Source: Hymenobacter terricola (GTDB lineage: Bacteria; Bacteroidota; Bacteroidia; Cytophagales; Hymenobacteraceae). From it: a stretch of DNA of 64,000 bases. Below the pieces are notes generated by a model. That model did no database searches. It saw only the letters and a list, made by a program, of their open reading frames with translations, and was not told where the DNA came from. Location: the NCBI RefSeq assembly GCF_017921975.2, contig NZ_JAGEMO020000016.1, positions 124,001-188,000 on the forward strand, read 5' to 3'. A program made the translations under genes and the position numbers. Each line of letters begins with the position of its first letter. Positions within the stretch are counted from its first letter, which is position 1. Of the stretch, positions 42,892 through 50,914 are shown piece after piece.

Positions 42892-44109
42892 TTAGTGGGC
42901 TAAAACCAGCCGCGCCGCCGGGGCTTGACTGACGGCCCGCACGGCGGCGTAGAGCTTGGCCACGCTGGCCGCCCAGGTGTGGCTTTGGGCCAGGGCCACG
43001 CCGCGGGCGGCGCGCTCGGGGTCGGGCGCCACCAGTACCTGGGCCAGCTGGGCCAGCCATTCGTACTGGTTGCCGGCGAGGTAGGCGTAGTCCGCAAATA
43101 CTTCCATGGTGCGGGTGCGGGTGGCCACCACGGGCCGGCCCATGGCCAGGTACTCGTCGATTTTGAGCGGGTAATTGCCCTGCGTCACGTCGTTGACGGC
43201 CTGCGGATTGATGCATACATCGAAATGCTGCACGTAGGCCGGCAGCTGCGCGGGCGTTTTGTTGCCCAGAAAATGCACATTGGGCAGCCCGTGAAGGGCA
43301 CTTTGCCGGAAATCCGCATCTTCGGGGCCCACCAGCACGAGGTGGTAGTCGGGGCGCTTGCGGGCCAGCATGAGCAGCAATCCCAGGTCGAGCCGCACAG
43401 TGGTGAGGAACCCGGTGTAGCCGATGCGCGGCATCGGCACGGCGGCCAGGTCGGCGGGCACTTCGTGCGGAGTTTCGGCCTGATAAAGGGCCAATACGCA
43501 GCCCTGGCCAATGTCGTGGCTGTGCGGGTTTGCCTGCCGGGCGTAGTCGGTCAGGGAGGCCGAATTGGCCACCACGTCGGCCTGCTGCAACAGCAGCGCC
43601 TCCGCCCGAGGCCCGTGCCGCCGGAAATACGGCACCGTCACCATGTAATCGCGCAGGTAATAAATGAATTTGCGGGGCTTGAGCAGCCGCTTCAATTCGG
43701 TACCCGGGAAGATGAGGCCGTCCTGCAACAGGTAGGGTGCACCGAAGCCCAGGGTGCGGGCGGCTTTTCGAATACTGCGCGCCAGCAGCCACGCATTCAG
43801 CTTATTAAATACCGCAAACAGGCGGGGCGAAGTCAGCAGGTTGATGGACAGCGCCAGGCAACCGGGCGTGCACAGCCACACGTTGGGCTCGACGTAGGTG
43901 AGCCCTTGCGCCCAGCCCAGCAGCACCCGGAAGCGCTGGCGCACCTCCGGCCGCCGAAACCCCGCCACCAATGTGCTAACGTCCAATGGCAGGTTGACGT
44001 ACAGCACCCGGTTGTGCTTGGCAAACTCCCGCGCCAGGTTGCGGGCGTTGGTACCCGGCTTCAGGTCCCAGTCCTGCTGGCACAGCATAATAATGTTTTG
44101 CTGTTCCAT
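42892..44109 (-). CDS. Glycosyltransferase (GT-B, TuaH-like)
   Basis: This 405-residue protein begins MEQQNIIMLCQQDWDLKPGT. NLAREFAKHNRVLYVNLPLD, FIYYLRDYMVTVPYFRRHG and VVANSASLTDYARQ are in the N-domain. The C-domain has RIGYTGFLTTVRLDLGLLL, VHFLGNKTPAQLPAYVQHFD and the donor-site region KIDEYLAMGRPVVAT. This pattern matches GT-B enzymes annotated as TuaH or glycosyltransferase family 1. It starts 4 nt after the Hpt gene stop, so the two are co-transcribed. It probably adds a sugar to the EPS unit; donor and linkage are unknown. Confidence 0.85.
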   Translation of the reverse strand: MEQQNIIMLCQQDWDLKPGTNARNLAREFAKHNRVLYVNLPLDVSTLVAGFRRPEVRQRFRVLLGWAQGLTYVEPNVWLCTPGCLALSINLLTSPRLFAVFNKLNAWLLARSIRKAARTLGFGAPYLLQDGLIFPGTELKRLLKPRKFIYYLRDYMVTVPYFRRHGPRAEALLLQQADVVANSASLTDYARQANPHSHDIGQGCVLALYQAETPHEVPADLAAVPMPRIGYTGFLTTVRLDLGLLLMLARKRPDYHLVLVGPEDADFRQSALHGLPNVHFLGNKTPAQLPAYVQHFDVCINPQAVNDVTQGNYPLKIDEYLAMGRPVVATRTRTMEVFADYAYLAGNQYEWLAQLAQVLVAPDPERAARGVALAQSHTWAASVAKLYAAVRAVSQAPAARLVLAH

Positions 44110-44113
44110 CGGG

Positions 44114-44539
44114 TCAGGCTGCCAGGCTCAGCTCCTGTTCAAAAAGCCGGACCACCACCTCGGTCGTGGTGGCCACCACCTGCAGAATAGCCAGCAGCTC
44201 CAGCTTGTCGCGGTGCTGAAAGGCAATGTTTTCCATCTCTTTCAAGAGGCCGGCACTGGGCTCAATGCGCAGGTTGCCGAAGGTGGATTTCAGGCTGTGG
44301 GCCTGGTGGGCAATGGTCACCCAGTCCTCTACTTCGATGGTGGCTTTGAGCTGCGCAATCTGCACAGGCACCTGGTCGATGAACATCTGCTGCATCTCCC
44401 GCACGAACCCGGCATCTTTGGCCAGCTTGCCCAGGCCGGAAAAATCGTATGGCGGCCGCGCCGCCAGAGGCACTATCTCCGCGGCGATGAGGTGCCCAAT
44501 GTTCACGGGAGCGGTTTGGGAGTAGGCCTGGGGTTGCAT
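44114..44539 (-). CDS. Stand-alone Hpt (histidine phosphotransfer) protein
   Basis: This 141-residue protein has an Hpt four-helix domain at about residues 40-135. The phospho-histidine lies in AHQAHSLKSTFGNLRI, the canonical Hpt signature (AH.LKS....G). The start MQPQAYSQTAPVNIGH at 44539 is preferred over an upstream frame extension. It is the first gene of the minus-strand EPS operon, about 100 nt behind sigma-54 site D, and ends 4 nt before a glycosyltransferase gene. It could carry phosphate from a hybrid kinase lacking its own Hpt (31336) to the EPS-operon receivers (22592, 41242) or to the sigma-54 activator (52558). Confidence 0.88.
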   Translation of the reverse strand: MQPQAYSQTAPVNIGHLIAAEIVPLAARPPYDFSGLGKLAKDAGFVREMQQMFIDQVPVQIAQLKATIEVEDWVTIAHQAHSLKSTFGNLRIEPSAGLLKEMENIAFQHRDKLELLAILQVVATTTEVVVRLFEQELSLAA

Positions 44540-44645
44540 GTTCGTTTGTAGTTGTGAGGGCTGATATATCGGGAGATAAGTACTTGTGGGCGGGCCGCCG
44601 AAACATGCCGCAGGCTGAAGCAACGGGCCTGTGCTGCCGGCCCTA

Positions 44646-44761
44646 AGGCCAACCGGGTGCCAAAAGAAGAATATTTTTTAACTTCTTGGTAATCAACAAC
44701 TAAATCAGAATTTTGAACCCCGCTTGCTCCACCGTATAGAGTAAGCATCCAGCATCTGGAG
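44646..44761 (-). promoter_or_regulatory. Sigma-54 promoter with upstream enhancer, site D (minus-strand EPS operon)
   Basis: Read on the minus strand, the core is TTTTGGCACCCGGTTGGCC with GG at 44661-44660 and GC at 44649-44648. The palindrome TCCAGATGCTGGA (44760-44748) is centred 93 bp upstream. It points toward the Hpt and glycosyltransferase genes. The same 13-mer occurs at site E, facing the other way. Confidence 0.82.
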
Positions 44762-45109
44762 CCAGAGCAATTGGCTCACTGGCTTCCGGTACCACCCATT
44801 TTGGTTTTGCTCCCGGCTGGCCCATTCACATGGGCAGATGGAGCACGGACTTTGTAGTCCGCTTCCCCGACGGAAACCCGCACGAGCGGTACGGGGATGC
44901 GGACTACCGATATGTCGCCCTGCTGGGGCTCACCCGCATCCTCCGCAACGTGGGTTAGCTATAAGCTGCCGACCGGTAAAAAGCCGCCGCTATCCGGGTG
45001 CTCCCTACTCTGCTTTGAGGCGTTCCACCAACTACTTCACGAAGCCCGCCATCGTCAGCCAGGCCTCTCACGTCCTGCTATGTTGCAATAGAAGAGAGGC
45101 AGACTACCA
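44762..45109. other. Divergent intergenic region between sites D and E
   Basis: No credible gene is seen. A 127-residue plus-strand frame here is Pro/Arg-rich with no family resemblance and crosses enhancer E, so it was rejected. The region contains the palindromic element at 44854-44907. Confidence 0.6.
44854..44907. repeat. Palindromic element built on GTAGTCCGC
   Basis: Arms GTAGTCCGCTTCCCCG (44854-44869) and CGGGGATGCGGACTAC (44892-44907) pair with one mismatch around a 22-nt loop. Just upstream, GGACTTTGTAGTCC forms another small palindrome. Elements of this type (CGGACTTTGTAGTCCGC) are, to my knowledge, dispersed in Hymenobacter genomes; only one copy is in this window. Confidence 0.65.
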
Positions 45110-45224
45110 CTCCAGATGCTGGAAACCCAATCCACCGGGTGGAGTAGTGGCCAATAATAATATTGCTAATGCATTGACTTTCAAAATAATAAAAACCGCA
45201 TGTTCTTTGGCACCCGATTAGCCT
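45110..45224 (+). promoter_or_regulatory. Sigma-54 promoter with upstream enhancer, site E (kinase-fusion operon)
   Basis: The core TTTGGCACCCGATTAGCC has GG at 45209-45210 and GC at 45221-45222. The palindrome TCCAGATGCTGGA (45111-45123) is centred 92 bp upstream. The ATG of the next gene begins only 13 nt after the GC, so the predicted transcript is nearly leaderless. Confidence 0.8.
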
Positions 45225-45234
45225 TGGGGCCGGC

Positions 45235-47703
45235 ATGACTAATTCGCTATCCGCTGCCGCCCACATTACTGACCCAGCCGATTTGCCCGCTCTGCTGGGC
45301 CGCCTGGGCTACGCTCCGGTAACCACTGGCGGGGTGCGCCTGCGGGGCTGCCACAACCCCGACGGCAGCCTGCGCTGGCTGTGGCCGACTACCCTGCGGC
45401 AGCCCCTGTTCCTGGAGCTGTACAATGCGGCGTCGCCCAGGGCGGAGCTGTTTAGTGCCTTCGTGCGGCTGGTGTTTTTCTGCCGGTTGCAGGGCGTGTT
45501 TTTCCGGCGGTTGCCGGGGAGCTTTGCCCCCACGGGCCAGCAAGTGTGGCCCCGGGCCGATTTTGCCTTGTTTACCGGCACGCCCGGCCCCAACCGCAAG
45601 GCGGTGTGCTGCTACGTGCTGGCCCCCGGCCAGCTGGTGTTTGCCAAGCTGCCGCTGGGCCCCGTCGCGGCCGAAAAAGTGCAGGCCGAAGCCACCACGC
45701 TACGCGACCTGAACCAGCGCGGCTTCACCGAGTTCGACCTGCCCCGCGTGCTCGATTACGAGCCCGGCCACCTGCTGCAAAGCAGCGTGAAGGTGCCCGG
45801 TGCCCGGCGCGCCACCCGCTTCGGCCCGGCCCACGCCAGCTGCCTCAATGAGCTGCTGGCCGCCACCAGCACGCGGCAGCCCCTGGCCGCCAGCAACTGC
45901 TGGGAAAGCATCACCGAGCAAGTGGCCGAATTGCAGGAGCTGGACGAAACGCGGGTGCCCTTCGGCCTGCGCACCAAGCTGCAACACCTGCTCGCAACCC
46001 TCGACCCCAACCAGGAAATTTCGGTCGGCTTTGCCCACGGCGACTTCACGCCCTGGAACTGCTGGCTGGGACCCGAAAAGCTGGCCATCTACGACCTGGA
46101 ACTGGCCCTGCCCGAAGCCTCGCTGCTCTACGACCTGTTTCACTTCGAAGTGCAGCAGGCCCTGCTCACCACGCGCCGGTCGGCGGTCGATATCCGGACG
46201 CAGGCGCTGGCCACGGCCCAGGAGCACTTCACAACGGTGCCGGCGGCCGAGCTGGCCGTGGCCTGGCAGCTCTATCTGCTGCACCAGGTGGCTACCGGCG
46301 CGCTGCTCTACCACGCCCAGACGGCCTGGCACCCGCAGGTAACCTGGCTGCTGAATGGCTGGAATGCCCTGCTCACCCTGGAACTGGCTCCCGCGATGGA
46401 GCACCGCCAGCTGGCCATTTTCGACCTGCTCGACTACGTACAATTGCTGGCCCAGCCCGGCGTGGTGCTCAAGCCCCGCGCCGCCAACGCCTACTATCCC
46501 GCCCCCACTTCGGACCTCGACCTGCTGCTGGACGAAGCTGACGTGACGGCCGGCGTCCACTTCCTGCGCTATTACCCGCTGGCGCAATCGGCGGTGCTGC
46601 GGCCGGCCGCGCACATGCAGTCCGTCGATTGCCTGTTTCAGGACGGCTCGCTGCTGTCCGTCGACCTGCTGCACCAGCTGGAGCGCACGGATTTGCGCCT
46701 GCTCGATGCCGGGGCCGTGCTAAACCAGGCCGAGCGGGCGGTGGCCGGCGTGCCCGTGCCCGCGCTGCTCGATGATTTTGTGTATACCTGGCTATTTTAC
46801 TGGCTCAATCAGAGTAACCTGCCGCTGAGCCATTTGCGGCACTTTCAGCAGCTGCCCACCGCGAAGCAAGCCGAGCTGCTGGCCCACCTCACCACCGCCT
46901 ATGGCCTCACCTTCCACAGCCTGGCCGAGGCCAGCGTGTACATACCGGCCAAAGCCGAGCACCTGGCCTATACCCTGCGCCAGGTCCCGGCCAATGGCCA
47001 GCTCGACCGCTGGGCCCGCGGCCTGCGCTACCTGCTGAGCACGGCGGCCGAGTTTGGCCGGCCGGGCGGCCTCGTCATCACCTTCAGCGGGGTCGATGGC
47101 GCGGGCAAATCCACGGTGATTGAGCACGTGAAGGAGCGGCTTGAAAAGAAGTGGCGCAAGCGCGTGGTGGTCATCCGCCACCGGCCGTCGGTGCTGCCCA
47201 TCATCAGCGCCTGGAAGTATGGCAAGCGGGGTGCCGAGGCGCGCAGCGTGCAGAACCTGCCCCGCCAAGGGCAGAACTACAGCCTGGGCTCGTCGCTGGC
47301 CCGCTTCGCTTACTATTATGTGGATTATGTTTTTGGTCAGGCAGTTATATGGCTAAAACACACCCGGCGCGGCCATGTCGTGCTCTATGACCGGTACTAT
47401 TTCGACTTCATCAATGACGGCCGGCGCAGCAACATCGACCTGCCCGTCCGCCTCACCCAGGCGCTGTATGCCTTCGTCAACAAGCCCCGGCTCAACTTCT
47501 TCCTCTACGCCGACCCGCAGGAGATTTTGCGCCGCAAGCAGGAGCTCTCGGCCAGCACCATTACCCAGCTCACGCAGCAGTACAAAACGCTGTTTAGGCA
47601 GCTCGGGGCCCGCTACCGTTACTCGCGCTACGTGCCCATCGAAAACCAGGACCTGGACACCACGCTGGCCCTGATTGGCCAATACATCCAGCAGGAAATC
47701 TAA
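45235..47703 (+). CDS. Three-domain fusion: APH-like kinase, nucleotidyltransferase-like, thymidylate-kinase-like
   Basis: This 822-residue cytoplasmic protein has no signal or TM. Residues about 120-380 resemble aminoglycoside/choline-kinase-type phosphotransferases, with the catalytic loop HGDFTPWNCWLG and metal-binding IYDLELALPEA. Residues about 395-520 contain a nucleotidyltransferase-like TSDLDLLLDEADV with a later VDCLFQDGSLLSVDLL. Residues about 605-822 are a P-loop kinase of thymidylate-kinase type: TFSGVDGAGKSTVIEHVKER, LYDRYYFDFINDGRR and a C-terminal lid (DPQEILRRKQEL). It leads an operon of an acyltransferase and three glycosyltransferases behind site E. It probably phosphorylates or activates a sugar or lipid precursor; the substrate is unknown. 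Confidence 0.85.
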   Translation: MTNSLSAAAHITDPADLPALLGRLGYAPVTTGGVRLRGCHNPDGSLRWLWPTTLRQPLFLELYNAASPRAELFSAFVRLVFFCRLQGVFFRRLPGSFAPTGQQVWPRADFALFTGTPGPNRKAVCCYVLAPGQLVFAKLPLGPVAAEKVQAEATTLRDLNQRGFTEFDLPRVLDYEPGHLLQSSVKVPGARRATRFGPAHASCLNELLAATSTRQPLAASNCWESITEQVAELQELDETRVPFGLRTKLQHLLATLDPNQEISVGFAHGDFTPWNCWLGPEKLAIYDLELALPEASLLYDLFHFEVQQALLTTRRSAVDIRTQALATAQEHFTTVPAAELAVAWQLYLLHQVATGALLYHAQTAWHPQVTWLLNGWNALLTLELAPAMEHRQLAIFDLLDYVQLLAQPGVVLKPRAANAYYPAPTSDLDLLLDEADVTAGVHFLRYYPLAQSAVLRPAAHMQSVDCLFQDGSLLSVDLLHQLERTDLRLLDAGAVLNQAERAVAGVPVPALLDDFVYTWLFYWLNQSNLPLSHLRHFQQLPTAKQAELLAHLTTAYGLTFHSLAEASVYIPAKAEHLAYTLRQVPANGQLDRWARGLRYLLSTAAEFGRPGGLVITFSGVDGAGKSTVIEHVKERLEKKWRKRVVVIRHRPSVLPIISAWKYGKRGAEARSVQNLPRQGQNYSLGSSLARFAYYYVDYVFGQAVIWLKHTRRGHVVLYDRYYFDFINDGRRSNIDLPVRLTQALYAFVNKPRLNFFLYADPQEILRRKQELSASTITQLTQQYKTLFRQLGARYRYSRYVPIENQDLDTTLALIGQYIQQEI

Positions 47704-47712
47704 CCGGAAATC

Positions 47713-48441
47713 ATGAAATCTATCCTCGAAAAATGGGTGCGCCGGCGCAACCCGCACTTTGCCCTGCACCCCAGCGTGAGCCCCGGCGTGCTGCTGGGCT
47801 TCGGCGCCCAAACGGCCCTGAGCCTGCTGCGCGGCGGCCGGCTGTGGCTGCGGGGCCGGGCCTCGGGCGGGGCCATGCTGGGCCAGGGCGTCCGGTTTCA
47901 ATACCTGAGCCTCATTCGCTTTGGGAAGTGGCTGAAAACGGGCGACCAGGTGCGTTTCAGCGGCCTCGGCACCGAGGGGCTGACGATGGGCGACAACGTG
48001 AGCATTGGCGCTTTCAGCCAGGTTATTGTCTCGACTTCGCTGAGCGAGCCGGGCCGGTTTATCCGGCTGGGCAGCCGGGTGGGCATCGGCGAATTTGCCT
48101 ACCTGGGCGGCGGCGGCGGCCTGAGCATCGGCGATGATTGCATCATCGGCCAGTATTTCAGCTGCCACCCCGAAAACCACCTGCATGGTGATTTCGAGGC
48201 TCCCATTCGTCTGCAAGGCGTGGTGCGCAAGGGCATCAGCATCGGGGCTAACTGCTGGATTGGCAGCAAAGTAACCGTGCTCGACGGCGTGAGTATCGGC
48301 GAGGGCTGCGTGGTGGCGGCGGGAGCCGTGGTCACGCGCTCAATTCCGGCAGGCTGCGTGGTGGCGGGCGTGCCGGCCCGCATCATCGCCTACCGCGAAC
48401 CAGCCGAAACAGCCGAAGAATTAGTCAAAGAATTCGCATGA
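47713..48441 (+). CDS. Hexapeptide-repeat O-acetyltransferase
   Basis: This 242-residue left-handed beta-helix acyltransferase shows repeated hexapeptide patterns from about residue 90 (TMGDNVSIGAFSQVIVS, LGSRVGIGEFAYLGGGGG, LSIGDDCIIGQYF) and the C-terminal signature ISIGANCWIGSKVTVLDGVS, then CVVAAGAVVTRSIPAG and VVAGVPARII typical of the CysE/LacA/NodL family. The catalytic His is probably in SCHPENHLHGD. It likely acetylates an EPS sugar from acetyl-CoA. It starts 9 nt after the fusion-kinase stop and overlaps the next gene by 4 nt (ATGA). Confidence 0.92.
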   Translation: MKSILEKWVRRRNPHFALHPSVSPGVLLGFGAQTALSLLRGGRLWLRGRASGGAMLGQGVRFQYLSLIRFGKWLKTGDQVRFSGLGTEGLTMGDNVSIGAFSQVIVSTSLSEPGRFIRLGSRVGIGEFAYLGGGGGLSIGDDCIIGQYFSCHPENHLHGDFEAPIRLQGVVRKGISIGANCWIGSKVTVLDGVSIGEGCVVAAGAVVTRSIPAGCVVAGVPARIIAYREPAETAEELVKEFA

Positions 48442-49688
48442 AAACAGTGTTAATCACCGCCTACGCCGTCAATCCCTACAAAGGCTCGGAAGACGGCATG
48501 GGCTGGAATTTCATCCTCCAGGCCGCCCGCTTCCAGAAGGTGGTGGCCGTGACGCGCCGCAACAACGGTCCGCACATCGTGCGCTACCTGGCCGAAAACC
48601 CCGCCGTGGCCGCCCAGGCGGCCCGCGTCGAGTTTCTTTACTTCGACCTGCCGGCCTGGACGCGCTGGTGGAAAAAAGGCCCGTTGCTCTCGCTCATCTA
48701 CTTCTACATGTGGCAGTTGGGCCTGGCCCTGTGGCTGCGCGCCCGCCGCCCGGCCGTGGATTTGGTCCACAACCTGAACTTCCACAACGACTGGACGCCC
48801 AGCTTCCTCTGGCTGCTGGGCCGGCCGCTGGTCTGGGGTCCCATCGGGCACCACCCGCCCATCCCGGCCAGCCATTTGGCCCGCTACGGGACGGTAGCTT
48901 TCTGCAAAGACCGCCTCATTGGCAGCCTGAAGCACTTTTTCTGGAGCCTCGACCCTTTTTTGTGGGTGACGCGCCGCGCTGCCCGCCGCGTGCTGTGCAT
49001 GAACTCGGCCGCCGGCCGCCGCCTGGGGCGCCCCGCTGCTGACTTTGAAATCGTGCCCTCGGTGGCTGTCGACCTGCCGGCTGCGCCGCCTGAACTGACG
49101 GCAGAAACAACCATCAAACCCGGCTTCACGGCCATGATTGCGGCCCGCATGGTGCCGCTCAAGGGGTTCGATATGGTCATCCTGGCCTTCGCCAAATTCT
49201 ACCACGCCCTGCCCGCGGCGGCCCGGGTCGATGCCCGGCTGCTGCTTATCGGCAGCGGCCCGGAGGAAGGCCGCTTGAAAGAATGGATAGCTGCTAGCAA
49301 CCTCACCAACTGCACCATAATCCGGCCCTGGCTGGCCCGCGAGGAGCTGCTCACGCTGTATAGTCAGGCGTCGGTGTTCTTCTTTCCCTCGCACGAGGGA
49401 GCCGGCATGGTGGTGGCCGAGGCCATGAGCTACGGCGTGCCCGTGCTCTGCTACCAGAACGACGGCCCCGGCGAGCTCACCCCGGCCGCCTCCATCCTCA
49501 AAGTCCCTTACCGCTCCTTCGAGGCCAATGTCGGGGACTTTGCCGCGCAGCTCATGCGCCTGCACAATTCACCCACGCTGCAAGCGGCCGAGGCAGCGCT
49601 GGCCCGCCGCCACGTCGCGCAGCATCACACCTGGGAGCGGCGCGGCCACCAGCTCCACCGCGTGTACCAACAAATTCTGGCCGCATGA
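48438..49688 (+). CDS. Glycosyltransferase family 4 (GT-B)
   Basis: This 416-residue enzyme begins MKTVLITAYAVNPYKGSEDG, the acceptor-site opening of a GT4 subgroup that recognises GSE-G. NLNFHNDWTPSFLWLLGRP and WGPIGHHPPIP follow. The C-domain has AARMVPLKGFDMVI, LLIGSGPEEGRL and FFFPSHEGAGMVVAEAMSYG (E-x7-E). It overlaps the preceding and following genes by ATGA, so the four genes from 45235 are tightly coupled. It is probably one of the repeat-unit glycosyltransferases; specificity is not predictable. Confidence 0.9.
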   Translation: MKTVLITAYAVNPYKGSEDGMGWNFILQAARFQKVVAVTRRNNGPHIVRYLAENPAVAAQAARVEFLYFDLPAWTRWWKKGPLLSLIYFYMWQLGLALWLRARRPAVDLVHNLNFHNDWTPSFLWLLGRPLVWGPIGHHPPIPASHLARYGTVAFCKDRLIGSLKHFFWSLDPFLWVTRRAARRVLCMNSAAGRRLGRPAADFEIVPSVAVDLPAAPPELTAETTIKPGFTAMIAARMVPLKGFDMVILAFAKFYHALPAAARVDARLLLIGSGPEEGRLKEWIAASNLTNCTIIRPWLAREELLTLYSQASVFFFPSHEGAGMVVAEAMSYGVPVLCYQNDGPGELTPAASILKVPYRSFEANVGDFAAQLMRLHNSPTLQAAEAALARRHVAQHHTWERRGHQLHRVYQQILAA

Positions 49689-50839
49689 AAAAGCCGCATA
49701 TTCTCGCCGTTCACCTGCTCAACGACCGCAGCGGGAGCCCGCTGGTACTGCGCCAGTCGCTCGAAGTGCTGGCCGATGCCGGCTACGCCATCGACCTGCT
49801 CACGGCCACGCCCGGCGCGCCGGGTTTCCTCAGCGACCTGCCCGGCGTGACCACCCACGCACTGGCCTACCACTGGTCGGCCAGTGCGTGGCGCACGCTG
49901 CTCAACTTTGTGCTGATACAATTGCTCTTGTTCTGGAAGGTGCTGAAGATGACCACCGCCGACAGCACCGTGTATGTGAATACCCTGCTGCCGGCCGGGG
50001 CGGCGCTGGCGGCCCGCTGCCGGGGCGCGCGGGTGGTGTACCACCTGCACGAGGTGTCGCTGCGGCCGGCGCTACTGCGACGGGTGCTGTGCGCGGTGGC
50101 CAGCCGCACGGCGCACCAGGTGCTGTACGTGTCGGAGCATGTGCGCACGGCGCTGGCGCTGCCGGTGGCCCGGCAGGCGGTCGTGTACAATTCCCTGGCC
50201 CCCGCTTTCATGGCCACCGCCAGCCGGACGCCCTTGCCGCGCCGCAGCCCCGAGCCTTTCGTGGTGCTCATGGCCTGCTCGTTGCGCGATTACAAGGGTG
50301 TTCCCGAATTCATTGCCCTGGCCCGCACCATGCCCGAGCTGCTGTTTGAGCTGGTGCTGAACGCCACGCCCGCCGCCGTGGCCCGCTACCAGGACAAGGT
50401 AGCCGTGCCGAACAACCTCACGCTTTTTCCAGCGGCGCACGATATGCACCCACACTACCACCGCGCTGCCGTGGTCGTGAACCTCTCGCGGCCCGACGAA
50501 TGGGTCGAAACCTTCGGCATGACCGTTCTGGAGGCCATGAGCTACGGCCGGCCCGTGATTGTGCCCCCCGTGGGCGGCGTGGCCGAAGTGAACGTGCACA
50601 CCCATACCGGTTTTGCCATCAATGGCCGCAACCTGCCGGCCTTGCAGCAGGCCCTTGGGCTGCTGGCCAACAACAGCGCCTGCTACGTCCGCATGGCCAC
50701 CGCCGCCCGGCAGCGGGCCGCCGCCTTCGCCCCGGGCTGCTTTGCCGGGCAGGTGCTCGCCACGTTCCGGGCCGGGCAGCCCGTGGCCGCGCACTTGCCG
50801 CTGGTGCCCGTGGCGCTGGGCGAGTTGGCAGAAGCCTGA
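49685..50839 (+). CDS. Glycosyltransferase family 4 (GT-B)
   Basis: This 384-residue protein begins MKKPHILAVHLLNDRSGSPL with a short Gly/Ser loop. VYHLHEVSLRPALLRRVLCA and VLYVSEHVRTALALP lie in the N-domain. The C-domain has FVVLMACSLRDYKGVPEFI, VNLSRPDEWVETFGMTVLEA (an E-rich donor site) and GRPVIVPPVGGVAEV. It starts by ATGA overlap with the previous glycosyltransferase. It likely acts on the same EPS repeat unit. The next gene begins about 75 nt after its stop on the same strand. Confidence 0.88.
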   Translation: MKKPHILAVHLLNDRSGSPLVLRQSLEVLADAGYAIDLLTATPGAPGFLSDLPGVTTHALAYHWSASAWRTLLNFVLIQLLLFWKVLKMTTADSTVYVNTLLPAGAALAARCRGARVVYHLHEVSLRPALLRRVLCAVASRTAHQVLYVSEHVRTALALPVARQAVVYNSLAPAFMATASRTPLPRRSPEPFVVLMACSLRDYKGVPEFIALARTMPELLFELVLNATPAAVARYQDKVAVPNNLTLFPAAHDMHPHYHRAAVVVNLSRPDEWVETFGMTVLEAMSYGRPVIVPPVGGVAEVNVHTHTGFAINGRNLPALQQALGLLANNSACYVRMATAARQRAAAFAPGCFAGQVLATFRAGQPVAAHLPLVPVALGELAEA

Positions 50840-50914
50840 CCGCCGCCGCACTACCCCGACTACTCATTGCCAAAAGCAAGTCCTTTCCCCGCACCCTCCG
50901 TTCGAATTTTACTG

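Noticed and set aside
42851..43792. Extension of the glycosyltransferase at 41669 by 314 residues upstream in the same frame.
   Set aside because: The extension is antisense-type composition within the neighbouring glycosyltransferase gene; MPRKIRVLETIRQG at 42850 is the natural N-terminus.
44838..45221. 127-codon plus-strand frame between divergent EPS promoters.
   Set aside because: It crosses a palindromic repeat and enhancer E, is Pro/Arg-rich, and resembles no family.
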